This document shows, piece by piece, positions 54,916 through 64,000 of a DNA stretch of 64,000 nucleotides. Under the pieces are notes generated by a model, which was given only the letters and a program-made list of their open reading frames with translations, was not told the origin of the DNA and ran no database searches. A program made the position numbers and the translations under genes. This stretch comes from Syntrophomonadaceae bacterium (lineage in GTDB: Bacteria; Bacillota; Syntrophomonadia; Syntrophomonadales; Syntrophomonadaceae): positions 10,206 through 74,205 of the forward strand of contig JAQWBP010000001.1 of the NCBI GenBank assembly GCA_028706315.1, read 5' to 3'. Numbering within the stretch: the first letter of the stretch is position 1; every line of letters begins with the position of its first letter.

Positions 54916-57021
54916 ATGCAAACCGCCAGTTTGCTGGTAAGAAAGCGTATAGCAACGCTTTTTTTCTTATTTACACTGGGTTTTTTTTTACTGGGGGGAA
55001 GAGTTTTCTGGGTCCAGTTTGTAAGGGGTGCTGAATTATCTGAAAAAGCTATGCAGAATCGTATGCGTGATGTACCAGTTGAATCCAAAAGAGGTATTAT
55101 TTATGATCGCAATGGACACGAATTAGCGATTTCGATTAGTGCTGACTCAGTTTATGCCATACCTGCTGAAGTATGTCGCACAGGAAAACAGCAGCAAACT
55201 GCTGATAAATTGGCAGAAATTCTACAAATGGATAAAGAAAAATTATATCAGCGTTTAACGCGGCAAAGTTCCTTTGAATGGCTTAAAAGGCAGATTACGC
55301 CAGAACAATCAAAGAAATTAAGAGATTTAGATCTGCAGGGAATTGGGTTGACAGAGGAAAGTAGGCGCTACTATCCTAAGAAGACTCTTGCCAGCCATGT
55401 ACTCGGTATATCAGGTGTTGATAATACCGGACTAGAGGGAATAGACTTTTATTATAATGATCTGGTTGGGGGAACTAAAGGCCGTATAATTATAGAGCAT
55501 GATGCTGCCAACCGGCCTATCCCCGAAGCAACTCATAAATATATACCTCCTGTCGATGGTGCCAATCTGATATTGACAATTGATGAAACGATACAATATA
55601 TTACTGAGCGGGAACTAGATAAGGTTTTTAAAGAACGACAGGCTAAATCAGCTGCTGCTATTGTAATAGATCCAAAAACAGGGGAAATTCTAGCTATTGC
55701 GTCCCGGCCTACATTTGATCCGAATAATTATGATGATTACCCGGCTAGTAATAGAAGGAATTTTGCCATTAATGATGCTTTTGAACCCGGCTCTACAATG
55801 AAAATAGTTACAGCAGCTATGGCTATGGAAGAAAAAGTTGTTGATGAGAATAGCAAGTTTTTTTGCCCAGGATATATAAAAGTAGGAAAAGAAACAATTG
55901 GCTGTTCGAATCGTACTGCCCATGGCAATCAAACCTTCGCAGAAATAGTTGAAAAATCGTGTAATGTTGGTTTTGTACAGGTAGGGCTAGATCTAGGAAT
56001 GGATCGTTATTACAAATATGTTAACGGCTTTGGTTTCGGCAAGCTAACGGGTATAGATTTACCAGGAGAGGCTGCAGGGATTCTGGTTCCTGAAAATCGA
56101 GCTAAACAAATAGATCTGGCAACTATGGCTATGGGGCAGGCAAATGCTGTGACTTCCATCCAATTAGTTAATGCTGTGGCAGCTGTAGCCAATGAAGGTA
56201 AGTTAATGAAACCTTACTTGGTTCGCCAAGTAATAGATAACGAAGGGAAAATCCTTAAGAAAAATGAGCCTCAAGTAGTAAGAAAGATTATTTCTGAAAA
56301 AACTGCTAACGATCTCTGCCTTATACTCGAAGGTGAAGTCACCAATGGTACGGGGAAAAATGCTTATTTAGAAGGATACCGGATGGCGGGTAAAACTGGT
56401 ACTGCGCAGAAGATAGCACCGACAGGAGGTTATATGGCTAATGAGTTTGTGGCATCTTTTATTGGATTTGCCCCTGCGGATAAACCGAGGCTAGTTTGCC
56501 TGGTAGTTGTTGATGCTCCAAAAGGCTACCCTTACTACGGTGGATGGGTGGCAGCACCAGTAGTTAGAGAAATATGTAAAGATGCATTCAGATACCTGGA
56601 AGTAACACCAGACCAATCAGAAAATCAAGAAAAAGTGGAAAAAGTTGTGGTACCTGATGTAGTTAATCTTCCGCTATCGGAAGCTATATCAATTATTAAT
56701 AGTAGAGGTCTTAATGTAAAGGTAAGCGGAACCGGCAATATAGTATGGCAGCAGACGCCTAAGGCTAATAATAAACTAAATAAAGGCTCTCAGGTAATAA
56801 TATCCATGTCCCAATTTGATAAGAATAATGGGGATAGTGAAATTACTGTACCTGATTTACAAGGTAAATCGTTAAAGGAAGTAGCAAAGATATTGGCTGA
56901 TCTCGGACTGCATTTAGTGCCCGAGGGTTATGGCCTGGCTTATGAACAAGTCCCTGAACCAGGTAAAGTACTAACAAACGGCTCAAGTATTAGGGTAAAG
57001 TTTCAACCCGTAGGTGAGTAA
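54916..57021 (+). CDS. Class B penicillin-binding protein with two PASTA domains (FtsI/SpoVD)
   Basis: A 701-residue transpeptidase. N-terminal transmembrane helix (residues about 14-36), PBP dimerisation domain, then active-site motifs EPGSTMK (SxxK), KSCNVGF (SxN) and AGKTGTA (KTG), and two C-terminal PASTA repeats starting VVVPDVVN and ITVPDLQG. Two PASTA repeats are seen in both division PBPs and SpoVD-like PBPs; only one such gene is in this cluster, so it may be the septal enzyme, the spore-cortex enzyme, or both. Partner is FtsW encoded downstream. Confidence 0.92.
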   Translation: MQTASLLVRKRIATLFFLFTLGFFLLGGRVFWVQFVRGAELSEKAMQNRMRDVPVESKRGIIYDRNGHELAISISADSVYAIPAEVCRTGKQQQTADKLAEILQMDKEKLYQRLTRQSSFEWLKRQITPEQSKKLRDLDLQGIGLTEESRRYYPKKTLASHVLGISGVDNTGLEGIDFYYNDLVGGTKGRIIIEHDAANRPIPEATHKYIPPVDGANLILTIDETIQYITERELDKVFKERQAKSAAAIVIDPKTGEILAIASRPTFDPNNYDDYPASNRRNFAINDAFEPGSTMKIVTAAMAMEEKVVDENSKFFCPGYIKVGKETIGCSNRTAHGNQTFAEIVEKSCNVGFVQVGLDLGMDRYYKYVNGFGFGKLTGIDLPGEAAGILVPENRAKQIDLATMAMGQANAVTSIQLVNAVAAVANEGKLMKPYLVRQVIDNEGKILKKNEPQVVRKIISEKTANDLCLILEGEVTNGTGKNAYLEGYRMAGKTGTAQKIAPTGGYMANEFVASFIGFAPADKPRLVCLVVVDAPKGYPYYGGWVAAPVVREICKDAFRYLEVTPDQSENQEKVEKVVVPDVVNLPLSEAISIINSRGLNVKVSGTGNIVWQQTPKANNKLNKGSQVIISMSQFDKNNGDSEITVPDLQGKSLKEVAKILADLGLHLVPEGYGLAYEQVPEPGKVLTNGSSIRVKFQPVGE

Positions 57022-57084
57022 GACTATTAGCTGATGCTAACAATAAAATGGGCTGTATGTACGTAAGGAAAGGAGTGTAGATTT

Positions 57085-58566
57085 TTGGAGCTAAAACAAT
57101 TACTGAAAAATGTTGATTTCAGGTTAGTGGCAGGTGACCTAGATAGAGATATTACTGGTGTTTTTTACGATTCCAGGCAGGTTATACCTGGTGCTCTATT
57201 CATATGCATTTCTGGTTTCAAAACAGATGGACATCTGTATATTAATCAGGCGATTGATAAGGGAGCTATTGCGGTTATGGTTGAAAAGGAAGTCAGTTTA
57301 CCAGAAGGAATAGCATGTCTACTGGCAAAAAATACCCGCATGGAGCTTCCCATACTAGCAGCGAATTTTTATGCCGAGCCCTCCAAAGATTTAAGGCTAA
57401 TAGGAGTAACTGGAACTAACGGAAAAACAACTACTACTCATCTGATCAAAGCTATCCTGGAAGAAAACCATAAAAAAGTCGGTATTATGGGAACGCTTTA
57501 TGCAAGAATAGATGATACTAAAAAAGAACTGGGACACACTACTCCTGAAGCTCCAGAAATCGAAGAATTTATCAGCCTGAGCCGAAAAAAAAGCGCTGAA
57601 TACATAGTCATGGAAGTTTCGTCACACGCTCTGGCTCTTAATAGAGTTGATAAAATTCATTTTAACGTCGCTATTTTTACTAATCTAACCCAGGATCATC
57701 TTGATTTACATGAAAATATGGAAAATTATAAAGAAGCTAAAGCACGGCTATTTTCTATGCTTCCCGATGAAACAGGTAATTTTAGTATCATAAATGTAGA
57801 TGATCCATATGCAAAATATTTTATTAATGCTGCTGGTAATCATTATACATATGGTATTAAACAACAGGCTGATGTTCAGGCCAGCGATTTAAATATAAGC
57901 CTGAAAGGAAGCCAATTTAGGGTAAACTATAATAATGATTCTTTTAATATTAGTATGGAACTAATTGGGCTTTTTAGTGTATATAACGCTCTGGCAGCAA
58001 TTGCTTTTGCTCTTGAAGAAGGAATTAGTCCTGAGGTGATTAAGTCAGCCCTGGAAAAAGTTGAGGGAGTTCCTGGGCGTTTTGAAGAGGTAAAAGGCGA
58101 ACATGATTTTACTGTCATTGTTGATTATGCACACACACCTGATGGACTGGAGAATATACTAAGAACTGGAAGACAAATTACCGAAAATCGGTTAATTACC
58201 GTATTTGGTTGTGGTGGCGACCGAGACCGTACTAAAAGACCTTTAATGGGCGAAATGGCAGCCCAGTACAGCGATTTTAGTATAGTTACTTCTGATAACC
58301 CGAGGAGTGAGGAGCCTGAACGAATAATAGCTGATATTATTCCAGGCATGGATAAAATAGAGAATTCACGGTATGCAATAATAGTAGATCGTCGTGAGGC
58401 TATACGACACGCGATTTATCTTGCTAAAAAGGGTGATCTGGTAATAATAGCAGGTAAAGGGCATGAGACGTACCAGCTAGTTAAAGATAAGGTACTGCAC
58501 TTTGATGATCGAGAAGTTGCTAGAGAATTTTTGAAAGGGAAAATAAATGATGCAGGTAGATACTAA
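57085..58566 (+). CDS. murE: UDP-MurNAc-tripeptide synthetase MurE (meso-DAP type)
   Basis: A 493-residue Mur ligase with GTNGKTTT and the amino-acid selection motif DNPRSEEP, which indicates meso-diaminopimelate rather than lysine. It adds the third residue of the stem peptide. TTG 57085 is the start after AAGGAGTG. The last 20 bases overlap murF, giving tight coupling. Confidence 0.95.
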   Translation: MELKQLLKNVDFRLVAGDLDRDITGVFYDSRQVIPGALFICISGFKTDGHLYINQAIDKGAIAVMVEKEVSLPEGIACLLAKNTRMELPILAANFYAEPSKDLRLIGVTGTNGKTTTTHLIKAILEENHKKVGIMGTLYARIDDTKKELGHTTPEAPEIEEFISLSRKKSAEYIVMEVSSHALALNRVDKIHFNVAIFTNLTQDHLDLHENMENYKEAKARLFSMLPDETGNFSIINVDDPYAKYFINAAGNHYTYGIKQQADVQASDLNISLKGSQFRVNYNNDSFNISMELIGLFSVYNALAAIAFALEEGISPEVIKSALEKVEGVPGRFEEVKGEHDFTVIVDYAHTPDGLENILRTGRQITENRLITVFGCGGDRDRTKRPLMGEMAAQYSDFSIVTSDNPRSEEPERIIADIIPGMDKIENSRYAIIVDRREAIRHAIYLAKKGDLVIIAGKGHETYQLVKDKVLHFDDREVAREFLKGKINDAGRY

Positions 58567-59941
58567 TTTTCTCTGCGCTAGTGTTAACGGAAAGTTTATC
58601 GGCAATGATGGTAATATACAAATTAATGGAGTGGCAACAGATTCCCGGTATATAAACGCGGGAACTTTGTTTTTTGCCCTAAAAGGTGAAAAATATGATG
58701 GACATGATTTTGTCATTGCAGCTCTTAAAAAAGGTGCTGCAGCTGCTGTTATTTCTCGAAAAATTGATGGCTTATCTGAGCAATGTGACAGTAAGTGTAT
58801 TATTATGGTTGAAGATACTTTACAAGCACTGCAGGATTTTGCCCGGGCCTACCGTTTAAAGTTTGACATACCAGTAGTTGCAGTGACGGGAAGTGTAGGT
58901 AAAACAACTACCCGGGATATAATCGCCTGTTGCTTGCAAACCGTTACGAAAACCTTGCAAACCGAAGCTAACTACAATAATGATATTGGTTTGCCTTTAA
59001 CCATATTGAAGTTAGAAGAGACGCACCAGGCAGCAGTTGTTGAACTAGGTATGAGAGGGCCGGGGGAAATCCAACGATTGGCGCTAATAGCTAAGCCTAC
59101 CTGTGCCGTTATTACCAATGTCGAACCAGTACACCTGGAGACATTGAGAAGTATCGAAAATATAGCCCGGGCTAAGTGTGAGGTTTTGGGCGAAATTACT
59201 GAAGGTGGCTTTGCTGTAATAAACGGGGATAATAATTTATTATTGCAAATAGCTGATAAATACCCTTGTAGAAAATATACCTTTGGTTATAATGAAGTTT
59301 GTGATTTTCAGATTTTAAAAGTAGCTACACAAAATGGTGGTATCGTTATTACTGCAAAGTTAGTTGATCACATGGAAGAGTTTTATTTTCCTGTACCAAC
59401 AGTTAAACTGGCCGAAAATGTGATAGCAGCCGTTGCAATAGTAACTCTGTTGGGAATAAGCGTTGAAAAAATCAGAGCAGGACTTTTAAACTATAAAGGC
59501 AGTCATAATCGGCTCCATAGTATACATTTGAATAATGGTGGTATTATTATTGATGATACTTATAATGCGAATCCTATTTCGATGGCAGCTGCACTGGCGA
59601 CTGGCAGACAAATGGCGGGTGCCAATAAGTTTATAGCAGTGCTTGGAGATATGTACGAACTGGGTGAATACGAAACCCGTGGGCACGTGGAAGTAGGGAA
59701 AAAAGCAGTTGAAACAGGTGTGGACTTATTACTTACGGTGGGAAACAGGGCCAGGTACATTTCCGCAGGCGCAATTGCAGCTGGAATGGATAAAGGGAAA
59801 GTGCATCATTTTGCCGTAAAAGATGAGGCCTTAGAGTACCTAGAGCAAAATATTAATAATAACGACACAGTTTTATTTAAAGCATCCCGGGGTATGAGGT
59901 TTGAAACCCTGGTTGATAACTTAAAGCAAAAGTATCTATAA
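58547..59941 (+). CDS. murF: UDP-MurNAc-tripeptide:D-Ala-D-Ala ligase MurF
   Basis: A 464-residue Mur ligase with GSVGKTTTRD as the P-loop, NYNNDIGLPLT and DDTYNANP. It completes the pentapeptide by adding D-Ala-D-Ala in the cytoplasm. It overlaps murE and precedes mraY by about 60 bp. ATG 58547 gives the usual N-terminal length. Confidence 0.96.
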   Translation: MMQVDTNFLCASVNGKFIGNDGNIQINGVATDSRYINAGTLFFALKGEKYDGHDFVIAALKKGAAAAVISRKIDGLSEQCDSKCIIMVEDTLQALQDFARAYRLKFDIPVVAVTGSVGKTTTRDIIACCLQTVTKTLQTEANYNNDIGLPLTILKLEETHQAAVVELGMRGPGEIQRLALIAKPTCAVITNVEPVHLETLRSIENIARAKCEVLGEITEGGFAVINGDNNLLLQIADKYPCRKYTFGYNEVCDFQILKVATQNGGIVITAKLVDHMEEFYFPVPTVKLAENVIAAVAIVTLLGISVEKIRAGLLNYKGSHNRLHSIHLNNGGIIIDDTYNANPISMAAALATGRQMAGANKFIAVLGDMYELGEYETRGHVEVGKKAVETGVDLLLTVGNRARYISAGAIAAGMDKGKVHHFAVKDEALEYLEQNINNNDTVLFKASRGMRFETLVDNLKQKYL

Positions 59942-60004
59942 ATATTATTTTTGGCAGGATTATCGTATAATACTGTAGTACAAATTTTTCCGGGAGGCGT
60001 ACTT

Positions 60005-60988
60005 ATGAATGGATATCATGGATATGTAATAAACGCACTAATGGCTTCCGGTATTGCCCTCTTAATTACGCTAGCAATGGGACCATTTATGATTCCATTT
60101 TTGACCAGATTAAAAGTAGGCCAGAACATACGCGAAGAAGGCCCGAAACGGCATTTTGCTAAAGCAGGCACTCCTACTATGGGTGGCATTATGATCATCA
60201 CAGCTGTAATGGTGGCTAGTTTTATTATGGCAGGCTCCAGCGCAGAAGTAATGAGTGTGGTCCTGGTAATGCTTGCGTTTGGGGGTATAGGATTCTGGGA
60301 CGATTACATCAAAGTAGTCCTCAAACGTTCTCTGGGTCTCAGGGCTCGAGAAAAGCTCGGACTCCAGCTTATTATAGGAATTCTTTTTGGCTTACTATTA
60401 GTTTTTTATTTTAACCGGGGAACGAGTATCGTTATTCCTTTTTCCGGGCAGCTAATCGATCTTGGATATCTTTATATCCCTTTTTTAATATTGGTGCTTA
60501 TGGGAACCTCTAACGCAGTCAACCTTACAGATGGTCTGGATGGCCTGGTATCTGGGGTTACTGTTTTTGTGGTCATAGCCTATAGCTTGGTGTGCTTGAT
60601 GACTTCTCATTATAATCTGACGATTTTCTGCGGCGCGCTGGCTGGCGCCTGTTTAGGTTTTTTGGTTTTTAACCGGTATCCTGCCCGGGTTTTTATGGGT
60701 GATACAGGTTCAATGGCACTTGGAGGGGCGATCGCTGCTCTGGCAGCCATTACCCGCTCGGAAGTTACCTTAGTTTTTATTGGTGGTATTTATGTAATTG
60801 AAGCTTTAAGCGTGATCATCCAGGTAATATCTTTTAAGGCTACGCGTAAGCGTGTTTTTTTAATGAGTCCTTTGCATCATCATTTTGAATTAAAAGGGTG
60901 GCCAGAAACTAAAGTAGTATACTATTTCTGGTTAGTAGCGATGCTTTTCGCCATTGTTGGATTGTTGAGCTTTAAAGGTATTGGATGA
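60005..60988 (+). CDS. mraY: Phospho-MurNAc-pentapeptide transferase MraY
   Basis: A 327-residue polytopic membrane enzyme (about ten helices) with GTPTMGGIM, the acidic motif GFWDDYIKV, NLTDGLDGL and the C-terminal SPLHHHFEL. It transfers phospho-MurNAc-pentapeptide to undecaprenyl phosphate to make lipid I. ATG 60005 follows GGGAGGCG; a longer frame to 59951 is rejected because it lacks a ribosome binding site and adds 18 unrelated residues. Confidence 0.96.
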   Translation: MNGYHGYVINALMASGIALLITLAMGPFMIPFLTRLKVGQNIREEGPKRHFAKAGTPTMGGIMIITAVMVASFIMAGSSAEVMSVVLVMLAFGGIGFWDDYIKVVLKRSLGLRAREKLGLQLIIGILFGLLLVFYFNRGTSIVIPFSGQLIDLGYLYIPFLILVLMGTSNAVNLTDGLDGLVSGVTVFVVIAYSLVCLMTSHYNLTIFCGALAGACLGFLVFNRYPARVFMGDTGSMALGGAIAALAAITRSEVTLVFIGGIYVIEALSVIIQVISFKATRKRVFLMSPLHHHFELKGWPETKVVYYFWLVAMLFAIVGLLSFKGIG

Positions 60989-61075
60989 TAAATTGCTTTA
61001 TATATAAGAAATAGACAAAAACATGACAAGTAATCTCATAAAGGCACATGATTTTACAGATAGGAAGGATCAAAA

Positions 61076-62452
61076 ATGGATTTTGCAGGTCAAAGGGTAT
61101 TGATAATAGGGATGGCCAGGAGTGGATTGGCTGCTGCATCTGTTTTAAATAAACGGGGTGCCCAAATAACTATATGTGATCAAAAAAACTTGGATTATTT
61201 CACAGAAAAATTAAACAGCATAACTGAAACAGAAATAAAAATTATTGCTGGTGGCTATCCTGAGGTACATAAAGGAGATTTTGATCTCGTAGTGGTGAGC
61301 CCTGGTATCCCTTTAGATATTCCACCTATTGCAGTAGCACGTAAAGAGAACATACCTATTATCGGTGAAGTCGAACTGGCCTATTTAATTAAAAAAGCTG
61401 ATGTAGAAATGTATGCTATTACTGGTACTAATGGAAAGACAACAACTACGTCACTTTTGGAACTTATTATGACGGAAGATGGTAGAGATTCAGTTTCGGG
61501 TGGCAACATTGGCACACCTCTGGCAACTCTGGTCGATAATATGACTAGTGGAGTTATATCTGTTGAAGTATCAAGTTTTCAATTAGAAACCATAAATAAA
61601 TTTCGCCCTCACATTTGCGGCATTCTTAATATAACACCTGATCATCTGGACAGGCATAAGACTATGGAATTGTATGTAAAAGCAAAGTCCAGGATTTTTG
61701 AAAATCAAACAGAAAACGATTATGTAGTGCTTAATTATGAGGATAGTATACTTAGAGAACTAGCACAGAAATGCCAGTCGCAGGTAGTTTATTTTTCTAC
61801 TGAACAAATTCTTCCTGAGGGTGCTTTTGTAGAATATAATAAGGTAATTGTACTTCTGGCTGGTAATAGGAGAGAGATATGCAGTATAGACGAAATTCGT
61901 TTAAGGGGTAAACATAACCTGGAAAACGTTTTGTGCGCGGTACTAATGGCTACATTGGCAGGAGTCGAATCTGGAATAATCCGTAAATGTTTGATGGGTT
62001 TTGCGGGAGTCAGGCACAGAATGGAAGAGGTGCCTGCGAAAAACGGTGTTTTGTATATTAATGATTCCAAAGCAACTAATCCAGAATCTGCGATTAAGGC
62101 TATAAGCTCGTTTGTTCAGCCCATTATTCTTATTGCCGGAGGGAGAAATAAAGGTTCTAGTTTCACGAACTTCGCCAGTGTGATAAAAAATAAAGTAAAA
62201 GATCTGGTGCTAGTAGGAGAAGCGCGTGAAGAGATTAAGAGAGCTGTCATCGAAGCTGGTTTTGTGAATATACATGAGGTAGAAGATTTCAATGCTGCAG
62301 TTTTAAAAGCCATTGAACTTGCTGACACAGGTGATGTAGTTTTATTATCACCTGCATGTGCCAGCTGGGATATGTTTGATAACTATGAACAAAGAGGAGA
62401 TCTTTTTTGCAAAATCGTCAACTCCATAAGCAGTAAACAGAATTATGCTTAG
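61076..62452 (+). CDS. murD: UDP-MurNAc-L-Ala:D-Glu ligase MurD
   Basis: A 458-residue Mur ligase with an N-terminal Rossmann motif (GMARSGLAAA), P-loop GTNGKTTT, HRMEEV and NDSKATNPES. It adds D-glutamate, the second residue of the stem peptide. It lies 87 bp after mraY and 23 bp before ftsW. Confidence 0.96.
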   Translation: MDFAGQRVLIIGMARSGLAAASVLNKRGAQITICDQKNLDYFTEKLNSITETEIKIIAGGYPEVHKGDFDLVVVSPGIPLDIPPIAVARKENIPIIGEVELAYLIKKADVEMYAITGTNGKTTTTSLLELIMTEDGRDSVSGGNIGTPLATLVDNMTSGVISVEVSSFQLETINKFRPHICGILNITPDHLDRHKTMELYVKAKSRIFENQTENDYVVLNYEDSILRELAQKCQSQVVYFSTEQILPEGAFVEYNKVIVLLAGNRREICSIDEIRLRGKHNLENVLCAVLMATLAGVESGIIRKCLMGFAGVRHRMEEVPAKNGVLYINDSKATNPESAIKAISSFVQPIILIAGGRNKGSSFTNFASVIKNKVKDLVLVGEAREEIKRAVIEAGFVNIHEVEDFNAAVLKAIELADTGDVVLLSPACASWDMFDNYEQRGDLFCKIVNSISSKQNYA

Positions 62453-62475
62453 TTAAATGGGGGGGGATTAGAACA

Positions 62476-63576
62476 TTGAGATTGAAAAAAGGACCACCTG
62501 ATTTTGTTCTATTTCTTACCGTACTTGCCCTTACAGCTATAGGATTAGTAATGGTATTCAGTGCAAGTGCTGTTACTGCTGGTGTTTGGTACAATGACCC
62601 CTATCATTTTTTTAAACGCCAGCTATTATGGGCATGTGTAGGTATCATAGCTATGATTGTAGTAATGAAGCTGAACTATTTAAGGATTAAAGAGTTTGCC
62701 TTGCCACTATTTATTATAGCCATGATATGCCTGGTATTGGTCGTAACCCCCCTGGGTATAGATGTAAAAGGGTCTAGTCGTTGGCTGGGGGTTGGGATAC
62801 TACGGGTTTCGCCATCTGAATTGGCTAAAATAGGTGTGGTAATGTTTTTGGCCAAAACACTGGACGTTAAATTAGATAATATTACTTCTCTTAAAAACGG
62901 CGTAGCCCCTTATATATTGCTCATTGCGTTAGTATGTGGGCTTATTATGCTGCAACCTGACCTGGGAACATCATTTGCCATTGCTGCTACGGTATTTTTC
63001 ATGCTGATGGTAGCCGGGGCCAGGTGGTCGCACCTAGGGATGATTGCCGCATCAGGGTTAGGGGTAGTAGCAGCTTTAATTGCAGTTGCTCCCTATCGAA
63101 TGGAAAGATTTATTGCTTTTCTTAATCCCTGGAAATATGCGCGTGATGAAGGGTTTCAAACTATACAGTCACTTTACGCTTTAGGTTCGGGTGGGCTTTT
63201 TGGTATGGGGCTCGGACGAAGTCGGCAAAAGTTTTTTTATCTTCCCGAACAGTATACTGATTTTATTTATTCCATTATTGGTGAAGAGTTAGGTTTTATA
63301 GGTACTTCTCTAGTTATAGCGTTATTTTTGTTATTTGCCTGGCGAGGGTTTAAAATAGCTATAAATGCTCCTGACACTTTTGGCAGTCTTCTGGCTGCAG
63401 GAATCACTATTATGATTATTTTTCAGGCCGTAATTAATATCGGAGTGGCATCAGGGGCTCTGCCGGTTACTGGTATTCCGTTACCCTTTATTAGCTATGG
63501 TGGATCATCATTATTATTTACTATGGTGGGAGTAGGACTTTTGCTTAATATTTCTCGATTCAGTTCATACAGATAA
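62476..63576 (+). CDS. ftsW: SEDS peptidoglycan glycosyltransferase FtsW/SpoVE
   Basis: A 366-residue SEDS protein with about ten transmembrane helices and typical motifs (MVFSASAV, FFKRQLLW, SSRWLGVG, PSELAKIG, LQPDLGTS, and GIPLPFISYGGSSLL at the C-terminus). It polymerises lipid II together with the PBP encoded upstream. FtsW and SpoVE cannot be separated by sequence alone. TTG 62476 is the start after a GGGGGG-rich site. Confidence 0.94.
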   Translation: MRLKKGPPDFVLFLTVLALTAIGLVMVFSASAVTAGVWYNDPYHFFKRQLLWACVGIIAMIVVMKLNYLRIKEFALPLFIIAMICLVLVVTPLGIDVKGSSRWLGVGILRVSPSELAKIGVVMFLAKTLDVKLDNITSLKNGVAPYILLIALVCGLIMLQPDLGTSFAIAATVFFMLMVAGARWSHLGMIAASGLGVVAALIAVAPYRMERFIAFLNPWKYARDEGFQTIQSLYALGSGGLFGMGLGRSRQKFFYLPEQYTDFIYSIIGEELGFIGTSLVIALFLLFAWRGFKIAINAPDTFGSLLAAGITIMIIFQAVINIGVASGALPVTGIPLPFISYGGSSLLFTMVGVGLLLNISRFSSYR

Positions 63577-63640
63577 AAGAGGTAAAGGGTAAGGCGTGAG
63601 GACTAGATATTATTCCTTACGCCTTACTTCTTACTTTTGT
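63575..63640 (+). repeat. Long hairpin between ftsW and murG
   Basis: GTAAGGCGTGAGGA (63589-63602) pairs with TCCTTACGCCTTAC (63614-63627) with one G-U pair. The arms extend less perfectly outward (AAAAGAGGTAAAGG against TTCTTACTTTTG), giving some 25 paired positions. It fills most of the 85-bp gap. It may be a processing site, attenuator or small palindromic repeat. Confidence 0.6.
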
Positions 63641-63661
63641 ATAAAGGAGCGACTTTTTATT

Positions 63662-64000
63662 ATGAAGGTCATTATCAGTGGTGGAGGAACAGGCGGGCAC
63701 ATATATCCCGCCCTGGCTATTGCACGAGGTATAAAGGAAAGATTACCAGATACAGAAGTATTATATGTCGGGACTAGAAAAGGAATGGAAAGCACCATAG
63801 TGCCGGCTAACGGATTTCAGTTCAAGTCTATAGATATTACGGGATTAGACCGCTCATCCATTATTAAAGCTTCGAAATCAATGCTGAAGTTTCCCGGGAG
63901 CATATTTCAGGCCTGGAATATTATAAGAGATTTTCAACCTGATATAATAGTTGGAACTGGCGGGTATGTTTCATTTCCGGTGCTTTTTGCCGGTACGTTT
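63662..64000 (+). CDS. murG: UDP-GlcNAc:undecaprenyl-PP-MurNAc-pentapeptide transferase MurG (partial)
   Basis: The first 113 residues are present and the gene runs off the window. It begins [20 protein letters not shown], the glycine-rich MurG N-terminus, with TGGYVSFPV later. It makes lipid II from lipid I at the inner membrane face. ATG 63662 follows AAAGGAGCG. Position after ftsW is standard. Confidence 0.95.
   Translation, partial: MKVIISGGGTGGHIYPALAIARGIKERLPDTEVLYVGTRKGMESTIVPANGFQFKSIDITGLDRSSIIKASKSMLKFPGSIFQAWNIIRDFQPDIIVGTGGYVSFPVLFAGTF

Noticed and set aside
1-64000. CRISPR arrays, prophage, tRNA or rRNA genes
   Set aside because: No regularly spaced repeats of the CRISPR kind, no phage structural or integrase genes and no tRNA-like sequences were seen.

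Overview
The window is an AT-rich, gene-dense chromosomal segment of an anaerobic, spore-former-type Firmicute. Gene content and order (pta-ackA, rpmF-plsX-acpP-rnc-smc-ftsY, two selenocysteine formate dehydrogenases, a hisS-aspS-6S RNA-tcdA block, and a division/cell-wall cluster) point to the Syntrophomonas/Syntrophomonadaceae area. That placement is an inference from content and synteny. No 16S gene is present.

Layout. 1-3.7 kb: tmcAL (minus strand), then pta-ackA for acetyl-CoA to acetate with ATP formation. 3.9-13.8 kb: a housekeeping run of DUF177, rpmF, plsX, acpP, rnc, a radical SAM protein, birA, smc and ftsY. 13.8-18.1 kb: a purine-thionucleoside salvage operon (phosphorylase, mtnA, class II aldolase, mtaD) ending in mobB. 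18.2-35.5 kb: a formate and molybdenum/tungsten-cofactor island. It holds a frameshifted remnant of an aldehyde:ferredoxin oxidoreductase, a soluble NAD-linked Sec-FDH (three genes, plus strand), a convergent Tat-exported membrane Sec-FDH with cytochrome b and fdhE (minus strand), three MoeA-type genes (one fused to a periplasmic-binding-protein-like domain), a double-P-loop ATPase and a tiny DUF896 gene. Two near-identical ~232-bp MITE-like elements bracket the segment from moeA to DUF896. 35.9-42.7 kb: recJ, rel, dtd, a DUF1232 membrane protein and an MBL-fold hydrolase. 42.7-48.9 kb: a T-box leader followed by a second, stem-I-less T-box expression platform, then hemZ, hisS, aspS, 6S RNA and tcdA. 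49-52.6 kb: a HhH-GPD glycosylase, paaK with an ACT-domain gene, and a PHP phosphoesterase. 52.9 kb to the end: the dcw cluster mraZ-rsmH-ftsL-pbp(PASTA)-murE-murF-mraY-murD-ftsW-murG, cut by the window edge inside murG.

How the parts fit. The two formate dehydrogenases sit on opposite sides of the membrane (one NADH-linked in the cytoplasm, one exported and cytochrome-b-linked). That is the arrangement expected for an organism that disposes of electrons as formate. The surrounding mob/moe genes would supply their pterin cofactor and FdhE would help assembly. The nucleoside salvage operon would clear methylthioadenosine, S-adenosylhomocysteine and the 5'-deoxyadenosine that radical SAM enzymes release. 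Its phosphorylase carries a 6-oxopurine-type specificity motif, which suggests that deamination by MtaD comes first.

The most unusual items are the MITE pair, the AOR relic, the tandem T-box platform and the probable methylthioinosine route. Most of the rest is conventional.
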